A stretch of DNA of 64,000 bases. Source: JANYCO01 sp031416415. GTDB lineage: Bacteria; Bacteroidota; Bacteroidia; Cytophagales; Cytophagaceae. Location of the stretch: positions 23,918 to 87,917 of the forward strand of contig JANOTP010000062.1 in NCBI GenBank assembly GCA_031416415.1, given 5' to 3'. The notes under the pieces were generated by a model. It was not told the DNA's origin, ran no database searches, and saw only the letters and a program-made list of their open reading frames with translations. Below are positions 44,706 through 53,674 of the stretch, piece after piece. A program made the translations under genes and the position numbers. Numbering within the stretch: the stretch's first letter is position 1; every line of letters begins with the position of its first letter.

Positions 44706-45659
44706 CTATTCAATTTTGTTCATTTTATCCTTTACAATCTCAACCGCTTTTTTCATTTTTTCAACATCAATTGCTGCTGCAACCTGATCTTTTTTATTCT
44801 GCTCTTGAAGCCTTAAATACTCCACCAAATCCGCAGCATTTTTGTTTAATTTAGCATCAAGATCAATCCTTGTTTGCTTATTTTTGGCAAGCTCTTTTGC
44901 TAGTCTTTCCCCTTCATTTACTTTTTTCTGTTGAATTTTTATAGCCTCTGTCAAGGCCTTTTTCTCTTCATCTGTTTGCAATTTGCCTTCTGCAGCATGT
45001 TGTGTTGCCTTAATATTTTCTACATTCAACAAGGCTGTTTTCTGTTCCAAAAATACATTGTCAATCTCTCTGTTGTAACGTGCATAATCTTCCTTATTAA
45101 CTTGAAGCTTTGCTACTAGTTCTGTTTTTTGAACTTTATTAGCATTGATTTTTTCTATAAGTGTGACACCTTCGTTCACTTCTTTTTCTTGAATTTCAGA
45201 AGCAGCTTCCAACGCTCCTTCTGCATCTATAATCTGACGATTTATATCTTCTTTATATGCGTTTACAGCAAATTCATAAAGCATTTTTTCTGCACCTCTA
45301 TATTCTGACTCAGATTCTTTGGTAATATATTTGGAGCCCAAATCAATGGCCCACCATACACGCGAACCCGTCGGTACTACATCTACCTTTGAACTCACTC
45401 TACATGGATAATCACTTATTGCTTTCATTTCTGCAGCCTGCACAATTATTGCACCGGTGCTTGTAGAGGTCTTTCCATAGGTTTTTAAATATTTTACCCA
45501 CGATTTTTCTACTTCCTTTTTATCAAGTTCAAGCAATACAAACATTCCAGTGCGAGAAACATTTTCAATAGTCTCTAACGATTCTTGAATTTTTACTTTC
45601 TGCGCATTCGCAATCATTACCAAAAACACTAGAAAAAATATAATTGAATACTTATACAT
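44706..45659 (-). CDS. Secreted coiled-coil protein, 317 aa
   Basis: A signal peptide (MYKYSIIFFLVFLVMIANAQ) precedes a small beta-rich N-terminal domain (GMFVLLELDKKEVEKSWVK, GSRVWWAIDLG) and a long Lys/Glu/Ala/Asn-rich helix from about 130 to the end (NEGVTLIEKINANKVQKTEL; KVNEGERLAKELAKNKQTR). It is a periplasmic or surface protein of unknown role, resembling uncharacterised Bacteroidota proteins. Confidence 0.65.
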   Translation of the reverse strand: MYKYSIIFFLVFLVMIANAQKVKIQESLETIENVSRTGMFVLLELDKKEVEKSWVKYLKTYGKTSTSTGAIIVQAAEMKAISDYPCRVSSKVDVVPTGSRVWWAIDLGSKYITKESESEYRGAEKMLYEFAVNAYKEDINRQIIDAEGALEAASEIQEKEVNEGVTLIEKINANKVQKTELVAKLQVNKEDYARYNREIDNVFLEQKTALLNVENIKATQHAAEGKLQTDEEKKALTEAIKIQQKKVNEGERLAKELAKNKQTRIDLDAKLNKNAADLVEYLRLQEQNKKDQVAAAIDVEKMKKAVEIVKDKMNKIE

Positions 45660-45721
45660 ATTTATAAAACTAATAGTAAATTATAGATGCAAATTAACAC
45701 CAAATAACATACCATAAAAAT

Positions 45722-46633
45722 ATGCGTAAGAATATACTTATCACCGGAGGCACTGGTTTAGTGGGCACAAGACTTACTGAAAAGCTACTAGACAAGGGCT
45801 ATAGCGTAAATTTGCTAAGCAGAAAAGAAGGGTCAGGAAAGATAAAAAAATATCGTTGGGATTTAAAAAATGAATATTTAGACGAAGCGGCAATAACAAA
45901 TGCTGATTATGTAATCCATTTGGCAGGAGCTGGAGTGTTCGATAAGAGATGGACTTCCGCCTACAAAAAAGAAATTCTAGACAGTAGAGTAGATTCGACC
46001 AACCTACTAGCAAAAAAAATAGAATCTGTACCTAACTCGATTAAAGCAGTAATAGCAGCAACAGCCATTGGTATTTATGGTTTTGATACTGGCGACACTA
46101 TACAAACTGAAGACTCTCCTAACGGTGAAGGATTTCTAGCTCAGGTATGTAATAAGTGGGAAGCAGCAACAAACGCCATTACAAAAACCAGAACTGTACT
46201 TGTTAGAATTGGTATTGTTCTTTCCAATAAAGGAGGTGCACTAGACCAACTTGCTAAACCAGTCAAGTATTTTGTAGGTAGCCCTCTTGGAAATGGTAAT
46301 CAATTCGTCTCTTGGATACATATAGACGACCTTTGCGATCTATTTATTTTTGCTATTGAAAATGAGCATGTAAAAGGTATTTATAATGCGGTTGCACCTC
46401 ATCCTGTTTCGAATAAAGTATTAACTCAAAAAATTGCTGAAGTATTAAAAAAGCCTTTATGGCTTCCAAATATACCCTCGTTTGTAATGAAATTAGTAGT
46501 AGGAGCTCAAGCTTCCTCAATTATATTAGGCGGAAATAATGTTTCATCAGAGAAAATAACGCATGCAGGTTTTAAAATCCAATTTTCAAATCTCACTGCA
46601 GCACTTATAGATTTATTGAAAAACAATAAATAA
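45722..46633 (+). CDS. TIGR01777-family epimerase (SDR39U1/YfcH-like), 303 aa
   Basis: An NAD(P)-binding SDR with ILITGGTGLVGTRLTEKLL at the N-terminus. Family hallmarks are KRWTSAYKKEILDSRVDST, EGFLAQVCNKWE and VLVRIGIVLSNKGGAL, with FVSWIHIDDL towards the C-terminus. These proteins are conserved but their substrate is unknown. It is the first of three plus-strand genes. Confidence 0.9.
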   Translation: MRKNILITGGTGLVGTRLTEKLLDKGYSVNLLSRKEGSGKIKKYRWDLKNEYLDEAAITNADYVIHLAGAGVFDKRWTSAYKKEILDSRVDSTNLLAKKIESVPNSIKAVIAATAIGIYGFDTGDTIQTEDSPNGEGFLAQVCNKWEAATNAITKTRTVLVRIGIVLSNKGGALDQLAKPVKYFVGSPLGNGNQFVSWIHIDDLCDLFIFAIENEHVKGIYNAVAPHPVSNKVLTQKIAEVLKKPLWLPNIPSFVMKLVVGAQASSIILGGNNVSSEKITHAGFKIQFSNLTAALIDLLKNNK

Positions 46634-46703
46634 ACGTTATTTTGCAAACTTATCTGTGGATAACCTCGTTTAAACTATTAGATCATTTATAAATTTTTTA
46701 CCA

Positions 46704-47525
46704 ATGAACGACTATAAAGAAAACGGAGACAGTCTCAGTGAAGACATTAACTCCAACAACGACTCAATGCAAGAAAATAAATTAAATAAATTAGAGAAAC
46801 CAGAAAGACAACTCCACCCTGAAGAAGAAAATAGAATTCGAAAGGCCTTCAAGGATAGAGATTGGAACGAAATAAAAAGTACAGACTCTTGGGCTATTTT
46901 CAAAATAATGGGAGAGTTTGTTGAAGGCTTTGATAAGATGGCTAAAATTGGTCCGTGTGTCTCTATCTTTGGCTCCGCTAGAACTTCTCCAGACAATCCA
47001 TACTATTCAATGGCTGTAGAAATTGCAGCTAAATTAGTACGTCATGGCTACGGTGTAATTACTGGTGGCGGCCCAGGTATCATGGAGGCAGGAAACAAAG
47101 GAGCTTTTTTACAAGGAGGTAAGTCAGTAGGATTAAATATACATTTACCTTTTGAGCAAACACATAATCACTACATTGACCGTGACAAAGTTATCGATTT
47201 CGATTTTTTCTTTGTGCGAAAAACAATGTTTATCAAATATTCGCAAGGCTTTGTTGTTATGCCAGGAGGCTTTGGAACGCTCGACGAAATGTTTGAGGCA
47301 ATAACACTTATTCAAACTAAAAAAATCGGAAAGTTCCCCATCATTTTAGTAGGCAAAGATTACTGGCAAGGTTTGATAGATTGGATCAAAAATACAATGA
47401 TTAATAAAGAACACAATGCTAGTCCAGAAGACATGGACTTGTTTAGTGTTGTTGATACTCCTACAGAAGCTGTGAAAGTAATCGACGATTTCTATATGAA
47501 ATATTTATTACAACCAAACTTCTAA
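46704..47525 (+). CDS. LOG-family protein (TIGR00730), 273 aa
   Basis: A Rossmann-like protein with the nucleotide 5'-monophosphate phosphoribohydrolase motifs GGGPGIMEAGNKGA and PGGFGTLDEMFEA. An N-terminal polar extension of about 45 residues (NDSMQENKLNKLEKPERQL) precedes the domain. Members cleave cytokinin-type or purine ribonucleotides. The true substrate here is unknown. Confidence 0.9.
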   Translation: MNDYKENGDSLSEDINSNNDSMQENKLNKLEKPERQLHPEEENRIRKAFKDRDWNEIKSTDSWAIFKIMGEFVEGFDKMAKIGPCVSIFGSARTSPDNPYYSMAVEIAAKLVRHGYGVITGGGPGIMEAGNKGAFLQGGKSVGLNIHLPFEQTHNHYIDRDKVIDFDFFFVRKTMFIKYSQGFVVMPGGFGTLDEMFEAITLIQTKKIGKFPIILVGKDYWQGLIDWIKNTMINKEHNASPEDMDLFSVVDTPTEAVKVIDDFYMKYLLQPNF

Positions 47526-47537
47526 TTTTCACTTGTG

Positions 47538-47561
47538 GCGCAGACCTATAAAAATCTGCGC
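47538..47561 (+). terminator. Small hairpin after the LOG-family gene
   Basis: GCGCAGA (47538-47544) pairs with TCTGCGC (47555-47561) and is followed by TATTTAATTTTA. It may attenuate transcription into the transglycosylase gene 20 bp downstream. Confidence 0.6.
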
Positions 47562-47580
47562 TATTTAATTTTAGTAACTT

Positions 47581-48477
47581 TTGAGAAAAAAGAAGCTTAA
47601 ACTATTATTAGTTGGATTTATACTTCTCTTCTCAGGTTTTATTTTTTATAAAAATATTACCTACGGGATTCCTTTTGTCTCAAAATCTGAACTCCGTCAT
47701 CAGCGATTTCTAAAAAAACTACCTGAGTCAAATACCTTTGCTGGAGAAAAAGTTCATTTTAAAACACGAGAGTCTTACAAAAATTATTACCGCGAGCTAA
47801 TCTCACGCACCAGCAATGGTGGCTACACCAAATTTTCACTTAGAAATGCAGGTATTTGGTTTCCCGTAATTGAAAAAATTTTAAAGCAATACAATATTCC
47901 AGACGATCTCAAATATTTGGCACTGGCTGAAAGCAATCTTTTGAATGTTCGCTCCCCTATGGGGGCAGCAGGTTTTTGGCAATTTACACGAGTGGCAGGA
48001 AAAGAAATGGGACTAGTAATAAACGACGAAGTAGACGAGCGACTAGACCCTATAAAATCAACGCATGCCGCTTGCAAACTTCTTAAACGCTCATATGCAT
48101 ATTTCGGAAGCTGGTCTTCTGCAATAGCAGCCTATAACCTAGGCGGCACCGCTTTGTTTTTTGCTTTTCGCAATCAGCGGGTAAATTCATATTACGATTT
48201 AAAACTAAATGCTGAAACCGCTAGTTATGTATACAAAATAGTAGCGTTAAAAGACCTTGTTGAAAACACAAAAAAATACGGGATGAAGTATCAACGTTTT
48301 GGCGTAGCCCCTTCAAGATTATTATCTATATCTGAAAGCATTCCCGATTTACTAGCTTTTACTAGCAAGCAAGGTTTAAAGTATGAAAAAGTAAAAGAGC
48401 TTAACCCATGGATTCTTGGCAATAGGCTTACCATCAAAGATTCTACAAAAGCTTTTTATATTAGAGTGCCTCGATAA
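47581..48477 (+). CDS. Lytic transglycosylase (SLT domain), 298 aa
   Basis: This muramidase-like enzyme cleaves peptidoglycan with 1,6-anhydro product formation. The catalytic Glu is in ALAESNLLN (about residue 117), followed by the hallmark GAAGFWQF and later AIAAYNLGG. A basic N-terminus and single hydrophobic helix (LLLVGFILLFSGFIF) make a membrane anchor or signal. The C-terminal stretch SISESIPDLLAFTSKQGLKYE resembles a partial LysM. The start is TTG at 47581, giving the RKKKLK anchor sequence. Confidence 0.87.
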   Translation: MRKKKLKLLLVGFILLFSGFIFYKNITYGIPFVSKSELRHQRFLKKLPESNTFAGEKVHFKTRESYKNYYRELISRTSNGGYTKFSLRNAGIWFPVIEKILKQYNIPDDLKYLALAESNLLNVRSPMGAAGFWQFTRVAGKEMGLVINDEVDERLDPIKSTHAACKLLKRSYAYFGSWSSAIAAYNLGGTALFFAFRNQRVNSYYDLKLNAETASYVYKIVALKDLVENTKKYGMKYQRFGVAPSRLLSISESIPDLLAFTSKQGLKYEKVKELNPWILGNRLTIKDSTKAFYIRVPR

Positions 48478-48480
48478 TTA

Positions 48481-49644
48481 CTAGTCAATTATTTTTGCTC
48501 TAAAAAACGGCTTGCTTGCGTCAAACAATTTTCTAAACGTAATGTGTTTTTTCACAATTGTAGCTCCAAACGAATCTACTAAATGAATCATTTTTGGATT
48601 AAAATCTCCAATCCAATTCATTTCAAAAATATCGTATTTATCTTTAGGCTGAATGATTCTTGCCGCCTCTATAATGATCGCTCCTTCGACACCTCTACCT
48701 TGATATTCGGGAATAATACCAAATGCCACGCCAAACATTTTGCGACAAGCTCCTGTTTTTTGATAGTATAAAAACTTAAGTTTAGCCAACCAATTAAACT
48801 TCCCATTTAAATGTTTGAAGATTTGATTAAGCTCCGGTATCATTAAAAAAAATCCTATAGGCTCTTCTTTGTAATACGCGAAAACCACTATGTCTGTATC
48901 TACAATTGGCCCCATTGTTTTGAAAATGCTCAACGCCTGTGCCTTGTTCATCCCTTTCATACCACCATGTTTAGACCAGGCTTTGTTGTATATATCTAGA
49001 AAATCATCAGCAAATTTATCCATTTTGCTTTTATCATAATTTTTATAATTGTAATTCGGATCACGTGCTATGCGGTCGGCACGCTCCCGATACTTCTCTG
49101 GCATTTCCGATTGTACGGGCATGCTATAGGTATATTGTTCAAAATAATTTTGAAAACCATATGCTTCAAAAAAATCTTTGTAAAAAGGCAATGTATAAGG
49201 CATACAATAATTAGGTTCTAAGTCAAACCCTTCTACCAGTAAGCCCCACCATTTATCGCGTTCCCCAAAGTTTACAGGACCGTCCATAGCCTCCATACCC
49301 TTTTCTATATTCCATTCTTTACATATATCAAACAACATAAATGCAGCTTTCTGATCATTGATACATTCAAAAAAACCCATTCCACCGGTTGCATATTCTG
49401 TAGTTTTGGAAGTCTTTTTATTAACAAACGCTGCCACTCTGCCAATCGTTTCACCTTGTTCATTTACAAGAATCCACCGTTCTAATTCTCCATGACGGAA
49501 AAATTTATTTTCTTTTATATCAAAAACCTGATTTACATCTTTGTCTAATGGCCGAATCCAATTTTTTTCATTTTTATATAATTTTACCGGAAAGGTTAGA
49601 AACTCCGATTTTGTTTTTTCATCAATTACTTTTTGCAGCTTCAT
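48481..49644 (-). CDS. GNAT-fold acyltransferase-like protein, 387 aa
   Basis: The acetyl-CoA-binding pattern QGRGVEGAIIIEAARI and surrounding FGIIPEY, together with the N-terminal EQGETIGRVAAFVNKK, suggest two GNAT-like halves. Conserved segments such as GPVNFGERDKWWGLLVEGFD are typical of this uncharacterised Bacteroidota family. The substrate is unknown. It is convergent with the transglycosylase. Confidence 0.75.
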   Translation of the reverse strand: MKLQKVIDEKTKSEFLTFPVKLYKNEKNWIRPLDKDVNQVFDIKENKFFRHGELERWILVNEQGETIGRVAAFVNKKTSKTTEYATGGMGFFECINDQKAAFMLFDICKEWNIEKGMEAMDGPVNFGERDKWWGLLVEGFDLEPNYCMPYTLPFYKDFFEAYGFQNYFEQYTYSMPVQSEMPEKYRERADRIARDPNYNYKNYDKSKMDKFADDFLDIYNKAWSKHGGMKGMNKAQALSIFKTMGPIVDTDIVVFAYYKEEPIGFFLMIPELNQIFKHLNGKFNWLAKLKFLYYQKTGACRKMFGVAFGIIPEYQGRGVEGAIIIEAARIIQPKDKYDIFEMNWIGDFNPKMIHLVDSFGATIVKKHITFRKLFDASKPFFRAKIID

Positions 49645-49809
49645 CTTATATTGAAATAGTTCTCTAAATTAGTTATTCTGGGTTGTTTGACAAAATTATT
49701 TATAACCATTGCCTTAGTAGTAGTTATAGTAACATTAAATCATCAATAAAATCATTTCGTTTAGCCATTGGGCTGTGGCTTCAAAACAAATTTGTTTGTA
49801 CCTTTCTTT

Positions 49810-50745
49810 ATGAAAAACAATAGAATCACCCAACTATTTAACATTCAATATCCAATCATTCAGGCTGGAATGGTTTGGTGTAGTGGGTGGAAACTTGCTG
49901 CTGCAGTTAGCAATGCTGGAGGATTAGGTCTTATTGGTGCTGGCTCTATGGGCCCTGAACTCTTGCAAGAACATATACGCAAATGTAAACTTGCCACCTC
50001 TAAACCTTTTGGCGTAAACCTTCCATTACTTTATTCAGAAATAGAAAAACAAATCGAAATCATTCTCCAAGAAGGCATTAAAATAGTTTTTACTTCTGCT
50101 GGAAACCCTTCTACTTGGACTGCCCTGCTAAAGAAAAATGGAATAGTGGTAGTGCATGTTGTATCAAGTGTGAAATTTGCACTAAAAGCAGAAATGGCAG
50201 GCGTCGATGCCATAGTTGCAGAAGGGTTTGAAGCAGGCGGACACAATGGTCGAGATGAAACTACTACTTTTTGTTTAGTACCAATGGTGAAAGAAGCAAT
50301 ACAAATCCCTCTCATAGCCGCAGGAGGCATAGGGAGTGGTCGCACGATGCTTGCTTCAATGATATTGGGCGCTGATGGGGTTCAAATTGGAAGTCGTTTT
50401 GCCGTAAGTGAAGAATCTTCCGCACACCCCAATTTTAAACAACGAGTAATTAATAGTGCTGAAGGAGAAACAATCCTAACGTTAAAACAACTCGCTCCTG
50501 TCAGACTTATTAAAAATGATTTTTATAAATCCATAAAAATTGCAGAAGAAAACTGCGCTGGAATTGAAGAGATAAAACTACTATTAGGCAAAGGCCGTTC
50601 TCGAAAAGGAATATTTGAAGGGAATTTGGAAGAAGGAGAATTGGAAATAGGACAAATTGCGGCGACTATAAAAAACATTGAACCAGCAAAAGAAATTATT
50701 AAAGAAATTTGGGAAGAATATTTGAAGTTAAAAAAAGAACTTTAA
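49810..50745 (+). CDS. Nitronate monooxygenase-like FMN enzyme, 311 aa
   Basis: A TIM-barrel flavoprotein related to 2-nitropropane dioxygenase. QAGMVWCSGWKLAAAVSN, AEGFEAGGHNG with the key His, and IAAGGIGSGRTM followed by GADGVQIGSRF fit the family; FabK enoyl reductase is a relative. The start is the ATG at 49810 (MKNNRITQLFN); the upstream in-frame ATG at 49768 is less likely. Confidence 0.9.
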   Translation: MKNNRITQLFNIQYPIIQAGMVWCSGWKLAAAVSNAGGLGLIGAGSMGPELLQEHIRKCKLATSKPFGVNLPLLYSEIEKQIEIILQEGIKIVFTSAGNPSTWTALLKKNGIVVVHVVSSVKFALKAEMAGVDAIVAEGFEAGGHNGRDETTTFCLVPMVKEAIQIPLIAAGGIGSGRTMLASMILGADGVQIGSRFAVSEESSAHPNFKQRVINSAEGETILTLKQLAPVRLIKNDFYKSIKIAEENCAGIEEIKLLLGKGRSRKGIFEGNLEEGELEIGQIAATIKNIEPAKEIIKEIWEEYLKLKKEL

Positions 50746-50925
50746 TAATAGTATCACTTCTCAATAAAGCTTATCGGGACTATTTAACATTCACTAAAAT
50801 AGTTATTGTAATTAAAACGTACCAGCCACTTTCTATAGTAAGTTTTGATGGCAATAACATTTCTAGCTATATTAGATCTGTTGCAAAAGATTTGTTTAAT
50901 ACCATTCAATAAAAATAGAAAATAT

Positions 50926-51177
50926 ATGAAAATCACCAAGAACGACATTTTATTTTATCTAGGTTTAATTTGTGCCATTTGGTTTGCATTCATGGGAATC
51001 GTCTGGGTGTATTGGGCAGCACTTTTTATTGCTTACCCAATTGGCCTAATAAGTTTTTTTATGTGGAGGGCTATAAGAAAAGAAAAAAGAAAACGGACCA
51101 AATTTATTCCCATAATTTTGTCAATCGGGCTTATGCTTTCGTTGATTGTTTTAGTGTATTTACTATTATGGAACTAA
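50926..51177 (+). CDS. Small membrane protein, 83 aa
   Basis: Two hydrophobic segments (residues about 8-45, ILFYLGLICAIWFAF onward, and about 60-80) flank a basic loop RKEKRKRTKF. The start MKITKND at 50926 is preferred over an in-frame ATG at 50845. No family recognised. It is followed by another small membrane protein, suggesting a pair. Confidence 0.55.
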   Translation: MKITKNDILFYLGLICAIWFAFMGIVWVYWAALFIAYPIGLISFFMWRAIRKEKRKRTKFIPIILSIGLMLSLIVLVYLLLWN

Positions 51178-51201
51178 AAAAAAATATCTAAAACCGCCGA
51201 A

Positions 51202-51522
51202 ATGATAGATAAATTCAGATGGACTATTATTATGACCATATTAACGCCTCTGCTGATAGTGGTCTCCATTTTTTTAGCTGGAGGTGGACATGGATTTTAT
51301 GAACCAATTATTTTTTTATTTCCCTTTTCTGCAATTTCATTTATATGGTTCAATAAAATTAATTTTAGCTTTATAACAATGGCTCTACTCCAATACCCCA
51401 TTTATGGCATTACAATCGACAGTTTTAGAAAAAAAATAAAATTTATAAGCTTGTACTTGTTTTTTCTTCATCTAACAATTGCATTAATAGCTTATGCTAT
51501 AAGACCAGAACAGTTCAAATAA
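51202..51522 (+). CDS. Small membrane protein, 106 aa
   Basis: Three to four hydrophobic helices (WTIIMTILTPLLIVVSIFLA; IIFLFPFSAISFIWF; a C-terminal FISLYLFFLHLTIALIAYAI). No family recognised. It starts 24 bp after the previous small membrane gene. Confidence 0.55.
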   Translation: MIDKFRWTIIMTILTPLLIVVSIFLAGGGHGFYEPIIFLFPFSAISFIWFNKINFSFITMALLQYPIYGITIDSFRKKIKFISLYLFFLHLTIALIAYAIRPEQFK

Positions 51523-51644
51523 ATAGTTAAACAAACCCCGTAATTATCATTACAAAATGATCAAAAAAACATTTTTGCCAAGCCTATAATTCTAATAACT
51601 CTTGGGCGCTTTCGTTTAACTTAAACATCAGCAATCAAGAAATA

Positions 51645-52283
51645 TTGAGCTATGAAATTGACCTAAAAAAACATGACCTAAAATTATATTGGAAGGATGA
51701 TGATGGAACTATTTTAAAGAGTATTCTAAACCTAAAAAACCATCTTCAAAATAAAGGATTAACACTTATATTCGCTATGAACGGTGGGATGTACAAACAA
51801 GATAATTCTCCACAAGGGCTTTTTGTACAAGAGCAAAAAACACTTTCCGTATTAGACACTTCTTCTGGAAAGTGGAATTTTTATCTAAAACCTAATGGCG
51901 TGTTTTATATTACAACAGACAATCATGCTTATATTTCTGAGACAACAAAGTTCAACAACAAGTTACAATTAAAATATGCTACTCAGTCAGGGCCTATGTT
52001 GGTAATTAATGGGCAAATTCACCCCGCATTCAAACAAGGTTCTCCTAATTTGAACATAAGAAATGGCGTAGGTATTTTACAAAACAATAAAATTGTTTTT
52101 GCTATGTCAAAAACAGCGATAAATTTTTATGACTTTGCCAATTATTTCAAAAGCCTAGGTTGCAAACAAGCATTATACCTTGATGGCTTTGTTTCAAGAA
52201 CGTATTTGCCAGAAAAAGACTGGATACAAACAGATGGAAATTTTGGTGTTATAATTGGTGTTACAGAAAAGCAACTAAAATAG
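51645..52283 (+). CDS. Phosphodiester glycosidase (NAGPA-like) domain protein, N-terminus doubtful
   Basis: The family motif regions are MNGGMYKQDNSPQGLFVQ, GPMLVING, GVGILQNNKIVFAMSK and ALYLDGFVSRTY, as in phosphodiester glycosidases that cleave GlcNAc-phosphodiesters. The annotated start is TTG and lacks the signal peptide that relatives usually have. The same frame is open upstream to 51561 without an ATG. An ATG at 51557 (MIKK) lies one base out of frame, and the two frames meet if one A of the A7 run at 51563-51569 is removed. So this is either a frameshifted start or a sequencing error in the A-run. It probably acts outside the cytoplasm if a signal existed. Confidence 0.75.
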   Translation: MSYEIDLKKHDLKLYWKDDDGTILKSILNLKNHLQNKGLTLIFAMNGGMYKQDNSPQGLFVQEQKTLSVLDTSSGKWNFYLKPNGVFYITTDNHAYISETTKFNNKLQLKYATQSGPMLVINGQIHPAFKQGSPNLNIRNGVGILQNNKIVFAMSKTAINFYDFANYFKSLGCKQALYLDGFVSRTYLPEKDWIQTDGNFGVIIGVTEKQLK

Positions 52284-52410
52284 AATTGCCTTTATCTACA
52301 ACAATCTATATTTTAATATGCCAATTGAGAATTTGCCACTCAAACAAAGAGTGAAACTTGCAAAAAAGTCTATTTTTTTGTCATTTCAACTTTTATACGA
52401 CAAGTGTTTA

Positions 52411-52428
52411 TGCCTTTTTAAAAAGGCA
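52411..52428. repeat. Perfect 18-bp palindrome
   Basis: TGCCTTTTT (52411-52419) and AAAAAGGCA (52420-52428) are perfectly complementary with no loop, in the 295-bp gap 52284-52578. Possible operator. Apart from this and the terminator below I see nothing in that gap. Confidence 0.6.
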
Positions 52429-52521
52429 GTACAATTATAATCTGGCTCAACATGAATACTTTTTTCTAAGTCTGGTCAAAGTCTTACTCTAAATAATCAA
52501 TTGCGTTTTAAAATTCATCAT

Positions 52522-52552
52522 AAAAAAACAGTGAGCCTTTTGGACTCACTGT
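52522..52552 (-). terminator. Terminator of the sigma-protease operon
   Basis: ACAGTGAG (52528-52535) and CTCACTGT (52545-52552) pair, with CC/GG extending the stem past a one-base bulge. The plus-strand A-run at 52522-52528 is the T-tract of the minus-strand transcript. Confidence 0.8.
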
Positions 52553-52578
52553 AACAATAAAATAAAGATGTGAAATTA

Positions 52579-53661
52579 TTAATTATATCCCTTCACCTCA
52601 AAAACGTAATCTTGCAGATTTTTTATCATCTGAATCTTACCTTGATTTCTTAAATAATTTACTTTTGGAAGTTTGATATTAGTATTCAAACTGTCATTTG
52701 AAAGTATTGTCTTTTTTAGATAATTAGCTTTAACTGCAAATGCAGAACCTTCATATTCCGTATGTTTTCCACTTACTATACCAATCAAATTTCCTTGTGC
52801 ATCAAAAAGAGGACCTCCACTTTGGCCTGGGTTTACTGGAACTGCAATTTGATAAGAAGCAGTATCTCCCTCATATCCATTTACAGAACTAATATATCCC
52901 TCACCAAAAACCACATCTTGTTTTGGATATCCCAGTGTGAATACTTTCTCCCCAAGATCTAAATCCGTTTTTCTAAATGTAAAAGGCAGAGGACCAAATG
53001 TTTTAAAACTATCATCTTCTACTTTCATAATCACAAGATCTAAAACTGGATCTGTATAAATCTTCTTCAACTTCAGGCGACTAAATTTTTTATTTTCAAT
53101 GTAAACGGACTCAACATCTTTTACAACATGATAACTTGTTAGAATGTACCCATCTGCGCTAATGGCAATTGCGGTACCTCCAAAAGATGCTTGCTTAACA
53201 GCAGGTTTGCCCTGGTTAATTTCCTTCATGATCTTTTTTTGAGAACTTTTAACTTTCTCAATATCCAGACTCAATTCACGATAATAAGCTTTGTCTTTAT
53301 GGTTGAGCGGGCTAACATAGTTCATCAACGTATAAGTACCCATACTAATCACTAATGCTATGGAAGCAGCTGCAGCCCATATTTTAGGACCAGAGAACAT
53401 ACTTCTGATCTTTGTTGCTCGAAGCGAAGTAGAATCAACATCTTCCTTCATTTCAGCATGAGCTACTTCAAGACGATTTTTTAAAGTTTTCCTTTTTGAA
53501 TGTCTATCAAAAGACCTCAAAAGTTTCTCAAATGAAGCAACTTCGTTTGCAAATACTATATCAGAAACTCTTCTATGCTCAAATTCTTTTTTCTCAGCAG
53601 CGTCCATGGCTCCTGAAAAATAGCTTTCGATTAACTCAAGTAATTCTTTATTGTTTTCCAT
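52579..53661 (-). CDS. Membrane protein with anti-sigma-like N-terminus and trypsin-like serine protease domain, 360 aa
   Basis: The first 90 residues form a charged helical region (LIESYFSGAMDAAEKKEFEH) like the cytoplasmic part of zinc-less anti-sigma factors; one membrane helix follows at about 93-112. The rest is periplasmic: a linker helix about 125-150 and a DegP/HtrA-like protease about 155-345. The catalytic triad appears as His178 (SYHVVKD), Asp208 (VLDLVIM) and Ser281 (NPGQSGGPLF). No PDZ domain is present. The gene begins 13 bp after an ECF sigma factor gene, so it probably controls that sigma factor and may itself sense or degrade misfolded envelope proteins. Confidence 0.85.
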   Translation of the reverse strand: MENNKELLELIESYFSGAMDAAEKKEFEHRRVSDIVFANEVASFEKLLRSFDRHSKRKTLKNRLEVAHAEMKEDVDSTSLRATKIRSMFSGPKIWAAAASIALVISMGTYTLMNYVSPLNHKDKAYYRELSLDIEKVKSSQKKIMKEINQGKPAVKQASFGGTAIAISADGYILTSYHVVKDVESVYIENKKFSRLKLKKIYTDPVLDLVIMKVEDDSFKTFGPLPFTFRKTDLDLGEKVFTLGYPKQDVVFGEGYISSVNGYEGDTASYQIAVPVNPGQSGGPLFDAQGNLIGIVSGKHTEYEGSAFAVKANYLKKTILSNDSLNTNIKLPKVNYLRNQGKIQMIKNLQDYVFEVKGYN

Positions 53662-53674
53662 TTTATTTTTCGTC

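Noticed and set aside
50709..50912. A 67-aa plus-strand frame between the nitronate monooxygenase and small membrane genes
   Set aside because: It overlaps the end of the preceding gene and has no recognisable composition or start signal.
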